In this document: one piece after another, positions 62,255 through 64,000 of the stretch
Position numbering within the stretch: the stretch's first letter is position 1
How the letters are laid out: the number at the start of each line of letters is the position of its first letter
IMG/VR virus record: IMGVR_UViG_3300010885_014582
Location: 30,014 to 94,013 of that record
Source of the DNA: a virus
Length of the DNA: 64,000 nucleotides
Direction: 5' to 3' (one strand)
Position numbers and translations under genes: made by a program
Notes under the pieces: model-generated
What the model saw: the letters and a program-made list of their open reading frames with translations, nothing else
The model's database searches: none
What the model was told of the DNA's origin: nothing

Positions 62255-62415
62255 TGCTGGAGCAACACATACAACTACATAAGTTTGTGGCGTCAATCGA
62301 TAAAGATTCGTTGCACACTGACTGGCATGTATCCGAACTGTGTCACATAATCGAAACACTCAATGAATCACTCGGTGAGTTAATTGAACTACTTGAAAAA
62401 GGAGAACAGAAATGA
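62254..62415 (+). CDS. Small helical protein (53 aa)
   Basis: 53 residues from the ATG at 62254 (TAATG overlap). Helical, acidic (IIETLNESLGELIELLEK). Overlaps the next ATG. Function unknown. Confidence 0.6.
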   Translation: MLEQHIQLHKFVASIDKDSLHTDWHVSELCHIIETLNESLGELIELLEKGEQK

Positions 62416-62660
62416 CAATCATTATTCGTGACTACAAAGAGGGTGAAAATATCCCTGATGCAGAGAACAATATGTCTTACAGATATGAACAACTAGACGG
62501 GGCGGTGTATCTCCGTAGCGATGACATCACAGGTGCAGAGACCTATCTGCTTACTAACGGTACTGTAGCAGTCCTACAATCCATCGACCTTGAATGGGTG
62601 GAGCCACTTAACATCCGCCTTCTAATAACAAAACCAGTCCCACCAACAGAGGAGTACTGA
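62412..62660 (+). CDS. Small hypothetical protein (82 aa)
   Basis: 82 residues, β-rich, acidic. IIIRDYKEGENIPDAENN at the start. ATGA overlap upstream. Unknown. Confidence 0.62.
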   Translation: MTIIIRDYKEGENIPDAENNMSYRYEQLDGAVYLRSDDITGAETYLLTNGTVAVLQSIDLEWVEPLNIRLLITKPVPPTEEY

Positions 62661-62661
62661 C

Positions 62662-62835
62662 ATGCCGTTGTACACAATGACATACGAAATAATCACCCGT
62701 CACATACATGAAGTAGAGGCTGACAGCGAATTTGAGGCAACGCTCAAGTTCGGCTGGAATGAATCTGTGTGTGTTGACACGACACAAGAAGTAATAGCAA
62801 CAGCAACCAAAGAAATAGAAAGGTCTCAGCGATGA
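62662..62835 (+). CDS. Small hypothetical protein (57 aa)
   Basis: 57 residues from the ATG at 62662, with GAGGAG upstream. TYEIITRHIHEVEADSEFEA resembles the next product (FNIQWTHEIEVEAIDEDEA), so the two may be paralogues. Ends in an ATGA overlap. Too short for many gene finders. Confidence 0.65.
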   Translation: MPLYTMTYEIITRHIHEVEADSEFEATLKFGWNESVCVDTTQEVIATATKEIERSQR

Positions 62836-63077
62836 GCATATTCAAATTCAACATCCAGTGGACGCATGAAATCGAAGTCGAGGCAATCGATGAAGATGAA
62901 GCGTTCGAGATCGTCTACGGCGGAGTCATCCTTGATGACTACGGCAAGGGCAAGGGTTACTTATCTGTCGAACTAGAAGTAGACGACAGTGCAACCACAG
63001 AGTGGGGACTGTTTGACACAGACCCTGAAGAAGAAGACATCACCTACCTCAGCCTCAATGATGCTGAGTATCTCTAA
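62832..63077 (+). CDS. Small acidic protein (81 aa)
   Basis: 81 residues, very acidic, β-rich (HEIEVEAIDEDEAFEIV; TDPEEEDITYLSL). Probable paralogue of the preceding 57-residue protein. Function unknown. Confidence 0.65.
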   Translation: MSIFKFNIQWTHEIEVEAIDEDEAFEIVYGGVILDDYGKGKGYLSVELEVDDSATTEWGLFDTDPEEEDITYLSLNDAEYL

Positions 63078-63088
63078 GGAGAGAAACA

Positions 63089-63328
63089 ATGACAACAGAT
63101 AACCTCACCCTGTTCTGCCGAGAATGTCTCACGACATGGCATAACATCGATCCTGATACTGGCGTGTGCACTGTGTGTGAAACACCAAACATCTTGGAAC
63201 GATTCAAGTTCACCCTTGATTGCAGTCTCACTGGCTACGACCGCACTGACCTTGTCAGCGAGTTGCAGTTCTTCGTTGAACTTGCAATCGAGCGTGGTCT
63301 ACTCCCACAGGACACGGTGGTCATCTAA
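63089..63328 (+). CDS. Zinc-ribbon protein (79 aa)
   Basis: 79 residues. LFCRECLTTWHNIDPDTG and CTVCET form two CxxC knuckles, followed by a helical tail. Could be a transcription or DNA-binding protein. Its stop overlaps the next start (TAATG). Confidence 0.7.
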   Translation: MTTDNLTLFCRECLTTWHNIDPDTGVCTVCETPNILERFKFTLDCSLTGYDRTDLVSELQFFVELAIERGLLPQDTVVI

Positions 63329-63552
63329 TGAGCATGACCGACCCAAGCCCGTACCTAAATAGACAAGAGGGATTCGAAGTCTGGTGGGCATCCGTTGGAT
63401 GTCTGCCAGATGCAGAGTCACCAGCGTTCATTGGAACTATCTCTGAGTGCATTGCTTACACGCAAGACGACCCAGATGGTTACTTCGACACCGTAGGTGA
63501 CTACAACCTTTATACATTCACCATTCAACCCCACAATCCTGAGGAGGACTAA
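63328..63552 (+). CDS. Small acidic protein (74 aa)
   Basis: 74 residues, acidic, W-rich (GFEVWWASVGCLPDAE). Coupled by TAATG. Unknown. Confidence 0.62.
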   Translation: MSMTDPSPYLNRQEGFEVWWASVGCLPDAESPAFIGTISECIAYTQDDPDGYFDTVGDYNLYTFTIQPHNPEED

Positions 63553-63555
63553 CAC

Positions 63556-63852
63556 ATGGGTTACTTAACCGCATACGACACATTCACGCAAGCAGGAGAC
63601 CTGAGTGAAGCACTCAGCATCCACTTCTCATCTAACTGCTATCCACCAGTGCCCCAGTACATGGTCGCTGTTGCTGTAGAGGCAATTGAGAATGTGCTCA
63701 ATGAAGAAGACTCTGCACCAATAGATCTTCCAGAAGGCGTCACATGGCGTGGAGAGCGCACTGTGCGTTCTCTGTCTGCCATTGAGTCACTGCACTTGGA
63801 AGCATTCGTGGATGCCCTGCTCGACGGGGAGTACGCAGATGAAGATCAGTAA
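63556..63852 (+). CDS. Small hypothetical protein (98 aa)
   Basis: 98 residues, acidic, helical. GGAGGA before the ATG. PVPQYMVAVAVEAIENVLN in the middle. It overlaps the next gene by 14 bases. Unknown. Confidence 0.64.
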   Translation: MGYLTAYDTFTQAGDLSEALSIHFSSNCYPPVPQYMVAVAVEAIENVLNEEDSAPIDLPEGVTWRGERTVRSLSAIESLHLEAFVDALLDGEYADEDQ

Positions 63853-64000
63853 CTACGAAAAGTTTCGTAACCGAGTACTCATCCCACTGTCTGTCCCGTT
63901 CTACGCATTCGGTGCGTACCTTGGGCTGTTCATGAATGTGTACTTTCGTGGTCAACCGATCACCTTCATCGTGTCCTTTGCTTTAATCGGTACAGGCATG
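63839..64000 (+). CDS. Partial membrane protein
   Basis: The ATG at 63839 opens 54 residues to the window edge, beginning MKISNYEKFRNRVLIPL. Two hydrophobic segments (about 14-33 and 41-54) are visible. It is probably a small membrane protein; the rest lies outside. Confidence 0.6.
   Translation, partial: MKISNYEKFRNRVLIPLSVPFYAFGAYLGLFMNVYFRGQPITFIVSFALIGTGM

Noticed and set aside
1-64000. tRNA genes, integrase, attachment sites
   Set aside because: I looked for cloverleaf ends and recombinase motifs and found none that I could support.

Overview
This window is a 64 kb internal piece of a tailed-phage genome with a contractile (myovirus-type) tail; genes run off both ends. There is no integrase, rRNA or tRNA that I can see. 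The structural genes give the type: T4 gp19-like tail tube, sheath, gpW/gp25-like wedge, baseplate J, gpD-like hub, LysM protein, HK97-type head genes and a large terminase. The host is probably an actinobacterium: there is a proteasome-like hydrolase, many genes have actinobacterial-style leaderless promoters, and a secreted protein carries a long Thr-rich linker of the kind common in Acidimicrobiia. The host assignment is inference.

Layout. Positions 1-52 kb are almost wholly on the minus strand, so transcription runs right to left. From 1 to 15.8 kb are baseplate, hub, tape measure, tail chaperone, tube, sheath and neck genes. From 15.8 to 28 kb are a fibre protein, major capsid protein, scaffold, portal, proteasome-like hydrolase, phosphoesterase, small HTH protein and terminase. 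From 28 to 45 kb are an M15-type endolysin candidate and a large fibre region: collagen-like fibres, three S74-autocleaved fibres and a His-rich fibre. A glycosyltransferase and an operon with a flavin-dependent halogenase and a 2-oxoglutarate oxygenase are inserted among them. From 45 to 52 kb are short accessory genes: a Thr-rich surface protein, several ADP-ribosyltransferase-like proteins, GNAT acetyltransferases, zinc ribbons and a holin-like protein. Most of these have their own TANNNT-N6-ATG promoter and no Shine-Dalgarno. A cluster of three DnaA-box 9-mers lies at 47.17 kb.

Positions 51.93-53.09 kb form a 1.16 kb non-coding divergent control region. It is packed with dyads, including five CRP/GlxR-like TGTGAC-N4-GTCACA sites. 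From 53.1 kb to the end everything is on the plus strand: about 25 small, mostly acidic unknown proteins plus one SNF2-family helicase, tightly coupled by stop/start overlaps. Each longer gap in this strand holds two or three tandem near-perfect RNA hairpins followed by a strong Shine-Dalgarno that often sits inside its own inverted repeat. These are probably early genes, and the leftward block late genes.

Two expression styles therefore coexist: Shine-Dalgarno-led, overlapping genes for virion and early functions, and leaderless single-gene units for the accessory block. A probable +1 programmed frameshift joins the gp26-like protein to a 47-residue tail just before the tape measure gene.
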